Assembly (NCBI RefSeq): GCF_902859695.1
Contig: NZ_CADIJL010000007.1
Coordinates: forward strand, 1-64,000
Reading direction: 5' to 3'
DNA: 64,000 nt
Source of the DNA: Achromobacter ruhlandii
GTDB lineage: Bacteria; Pseudomonadota; Gammaproteobacteria; Burkholderiales; Burkholderiaceae_B
Part shown: positions 61,898 to 64,000 of the stretch, in pieces
Numbering within the stretch: the stretch's first letter is position 1
Layout of the letters: each line of letters begins with the position of its first letter
Program-made: the position numbers and the translations under genes
Notes under the pieces: generated by a model
Seen by the model: only the letters and a program-made list of their open reading frames with translations
What the model was told of the DNA's origin: nothing
Database searches by the model: none

Positions 61898-62871
61898 GCT
61901 TTCCTCACGCGCGGGTCGAGCAGGCCGTAACAGGCATCCACGACGATGTTCATTACCGCCACCAGCGCCGCGCTCATCAGCAGGATGCCCAGCAGCAGGT
62001 TGACGTCGCGGCTGGCGATGGCCTCGAACGACAGCTGGCCCAGGCCGGGCCAGGCGAATACGGTCTCGACCACGATGCTGCCGCCCAGCAGCGCGCTGCT
62101 CTGCAGGCCGAGCATGGTGACCACCGGCAGGATCGCGTTGCGCAGCGCGTGGCGCCAGATCACCCGGCCCTCCCCATTGCCGCGGGCGCGGGCGGTGCGG
62201 ATGTAGTCTTCCTGCAGCGTCTCGATCATGGACGCGCGCGACAGCCGCGCGTAGATGGCGACGTAGTAGATCGCCACCGTGGCCACCGGCAGCACCAGGT
62301 GCCGCGCGTAGTCCAGCCACAGCGCGCCGCCGGTATGGGCGGCGCCGACGTCGCGGATGCCGCCGACCGGCAGCCAGTCCAGGTGCACGCCAAAGCCGAC
62401 GATCAGCATCAACGCCGTCCAGAACATCGGCGCCGAATAACCCGCCGTGGCCAGGCCGGACAGCAGCGTGTCCAGCAGCCCGTGCGGCCGCCGCGCCGCC
62501 AGCACGCCCAGCAGCACGCCCAATGCCACCGACAAGGCCAGGCCGGTGCCGATCAGCGCCAGGGTGGCCGGCAGGCGGCCGAAGATCAGGTCGGCCACCG
62601 GTTCGCCATAGCGGAACGAATAGCCCAGGTCCAGCGAAGCCAGGCTCTTGAGGTAGTAGCCGAGCTGCGCCAGCAGGCCCCGGTCCAGGCCGTAGGCCTG
62701 GCGCAGCTCGGCCACGTGGGCGGGAGTGATGCCGCTGTTCTCGGCGGCGATCACGTCCACCAGGTCGCCCGGCACCAGCTTGAGCAGGAAGAAATTGGCG
62801 ACGCCCGTGGCGGCCACCACGAACAGGATCTGCAGCAGGTAGCGGACGGGACGGGGCAGGCGCGCAAGCAT
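61894..62871 (-). CDS. ABC transporter permease, DppB type
   Basis: 325 residues. The first helix and FFLLKLVPGDLVDVI match the DppB opening, and EDYIRTARARGNGEGRVIWRHALRN is the ATPase-coupling loop. The C-terminal VETVFAWPGLGQLSFEAI is characteristic. It begins 12 bp after the solute-binding protein gene. Confidence 0.93.
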   Translation of the reverse strand: MLARLPRPVRYLLQILFVVAATGVANFFLLKLVPGDLVDVIAAENSGITPAHVAELRQAYGLDRGLLAQLGYYLKSLASLDLGYSFRYGEPVADLIFGRLPATLALIGTGLALSVALGVLLGVLAARRPHGLLDTLLSGLATAGYSAPMFWTALMLIVGFGVHLDWLPVGGIRDVGAAHTGGALWLDYARHLVLPVATVAIYYVAIYARLSRASMIETLQEDYIRTARARGNGEGRVIWRHALRNAILPVVTMLGLQSSALLGGSIVVETVFAWPGLGQLSFEAIASRDVNLLLGILLMSAALVAVMNIVVDACYGLLDPRVRKA

Positions 62872-62883
62872 ATCGCCGGCCCC

Positions 62884-64000
62884 TCAGGCCTTGCCGAGCC
62901 AGACGTGGGCGAAGTTGTTGCGCGAGTGCGACGACGCGTCGGTCACGTTGCGCAACTGCTTGTCCCACACGCCGAACCAGCGGAACTCGAACAGGCCGAT
63001 CAGCGGCAGGTCGCGCTGCGCCAGCCGTTGCAGCTCGTTGTAGTGTTCGATCCGCTTCTGCGGATCGGTCTCGACCTGGGCCGCCTCGATGACGCGGTCC
63101 ATGTCGGGATTCTTGTAGCCGGACACGTTGTACCAGGGGGTGCCGCGCGCCTCCGCCTTGCTCCAGTAGCGCGTCTCCACGCCCAGCTGCGGGTCGATCA
63201 ATACCGTGCCCCAGGAACTGATGAGCTGGAAGTTGTAGTCGGTGAAGACGTTGCGCGTCCAGGTGGCCAGGTCCAGGCCGCGCAGCGTCACGTCAATGCC
63301 GATCTTGCGCAGCGCCTGCCGCACGAATTCGCCGGTGCGGCGATAGTCGTCGCCGAACGGGATGTAGTCGTGCGTCAGCGCGAAACGCCAGCCGCCGGCG
63401 CCGCGCGGGTAGCCGGCCTCGTCCAGCAGTTTCTCGGCCAGCGCCGGGTCGTAGGGATACTGCTGCACGTTGGGGTTGTGATAGGGCTTGACCAGCGACG
63501 GCACCGGGCTGACGAAGGGCTCGGCATAGCCGTTCCACACGGTCTTGACCAGCGCCTGCTTGTTGACGGCGTGCGCAATGGCCTGGCGCACCTTGAGATT
63601 CGACAGGATCGGGTCGCGCAGGTTGGTTTCCAGCCATAGCCAGGCCGCGAAGCCGTTGTAGCCGGCGGTGTCCACCGCCAGCTTGGGCAGTTTGGCGAGC
63701 CGGGTGGCGTCGGTGAAGGCGACCGGATTGCGCTCGCCATACGAGACCGCGCCGGTCTCCAGCGCCGTCGCGCGGCCGGAGACGTCGGGCACGATCTTCC
63801 AGACGATACGGTCCAGGAACGGGCGCTCCGGCTGCCAATAGCGCTCGTTGCGCTCGAGCACGATGTAGTTGCCGCGGTTCCATTCCTTGAAGACGAACGG
63901 CCCGGTGCCCACCGGTTTGTTGTTGTAGGGATTGTTCTGGATGTCGGTGCCTTCAAACAGGTGGCGCGGCAGGATCGGCGCGCCCAGCGAGTCGATGGCA
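62884..64000 (-). CDS. Solute-binding protein, SBP_bac_5 family, partial (5' end outside window)
   Basis: About 372 C-terminal codons are visible; the start lies beyond the right edge. The stretch GTGPFVFKEWNRGNYIVLERN, with YWQPERPFLDRI, is the family hallmark of DppA/OppA-type periplasmic receptors. KVRQAIAHAVNKQAL follows later. It is the first visible gene of the importer operon, feeding the DppB/DppC permeases and fused ATPase. The ligand class (dipeptide, oligopeptide, nickel, glutathione, opine) cannot be decided. Confidence 0.92.
   Translation of the reverse strand, partial: AIDSLGAPILPRHLFEGTDIQNNPYNNKPVGTGPFVFKEWNRGNYIVLERNERYWQPERPFLDRIVWKIVPDVSGRATALETGAVSYGERNPVAFTDATRLAKLPKLAVDTAGYNGFAAWLWLETNLRDPILSNLKVRQAIAHAVNKQALVKTVWNGYAEPFVSPVPSLVKPYHNPNVQQYPYDPALAEKLLDEAGYPRGAGGWRFALTHDYIPFGDDYRRTGEFVRQALRKIGIDVTLRGLDLATWTRNVFTDYNFQLISSWGTVLIDPQLGVETRYWSKAEARGTPWYNVSGYKNPDMDRVIEAAQVETDPQKRIEHYNELQRLAQRDLPLIGLFEFRWFGVWDKQLRNVTDASSHSRNNFAHVWLGKA

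Overview
The window is GC-rich, gene-dense bacterial chromosome. Its gene content points to a betaproteobacterium of the Achromobacter/Bordetella type (Alcaligenaceae): many LysR/GntR-controlled catabolic operons, a hut cluster with hutD and two permeases, SorAB-type sulfite oxidation, a CzcCBA pump, and a Gcr-family (PF10136) membrane protein. The genus is an inference from gene types, not from a search. I see no rRNA, tRNA, CRISPR array, insertion sequence or prophage.

Layout. 1-3.1 kb: a truncated MFS exporter divergent from a LysR regulator, then ornithine cyclodeaminase. 3.1-7.4 kb (minus): a PAS-GGDEF-EAL protein, a membrane-associated GTPase and panB. 7.4-11 kb: a LysR regulator divergent from a sodium/solute symporter and an arginase-superfamily ureohydrolase. 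11-13.5 kb (minus): overlapping GT2 and GT39 glycosyltransferases, likely for lipid A or envelope glycan modification. 13.7-22.6 kb: a heavy-metal module with czcCBA on the minus strand and, divergently, a small periplasmic protein, a CusRS/IrlRS-type two-component system and a second small periplasmic protein. 22.7-26.2 kb (minus): a 5'-nucleotidase-family lipoprotein, then the formaldehyde detoxification pair frmA/frmR with a readable G-tract operator and an intrinsic terminator.

26.3-35.3 kb: histidine utilisation, hutC-hutD-hutU-permease-hutH-permease-hutI, with HutC-type operators of identical geometry at the two promoters. No hutF or hutG is present. 35.4-38.6 kb (minus): a chemoreceptor and a DHA2-type exporter. 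39.0-43.7 kb: a four-gene archaic (Csu-type) chaperone-usher pilus operon behind a long AT-rich leader. 43.7-47.5 kb (minus): the PF10136 membrane protein and an EntS-like MFS protein. 47.6-49.7 kb: sorAB sulfite dehydrogenase (minus) and a DUF2809 membrane protein.

50.3-58.7 kb is the most interesting region. It encodes a haem-oxygenase-like diiron oxygenase (HDO, CADD-like, all six metal ligands present), two [2Fe-2S] ferredoxins, a small unknown protein, a GntR/FCD regulator, a TauE/SafE transporter, a 510-residue permease, an aldehyde dehydrogenase, a GlcG/HbpS protein and a ferredoxin-NAD(P)H reductase. These lie in four transcription units. Four GTATAC sites sit in front of them, and two of those share a 13-bp identity plus a TCGAAC box at the same spacing. 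I infer a single GntR-controlled oxidative catabolic pathway whose substrate I cannot name. 58.7-64 kb (minus): a universal stress protein and an oligopeptide-type ABC importer, with the solute-binding protein truncated by the window edge.
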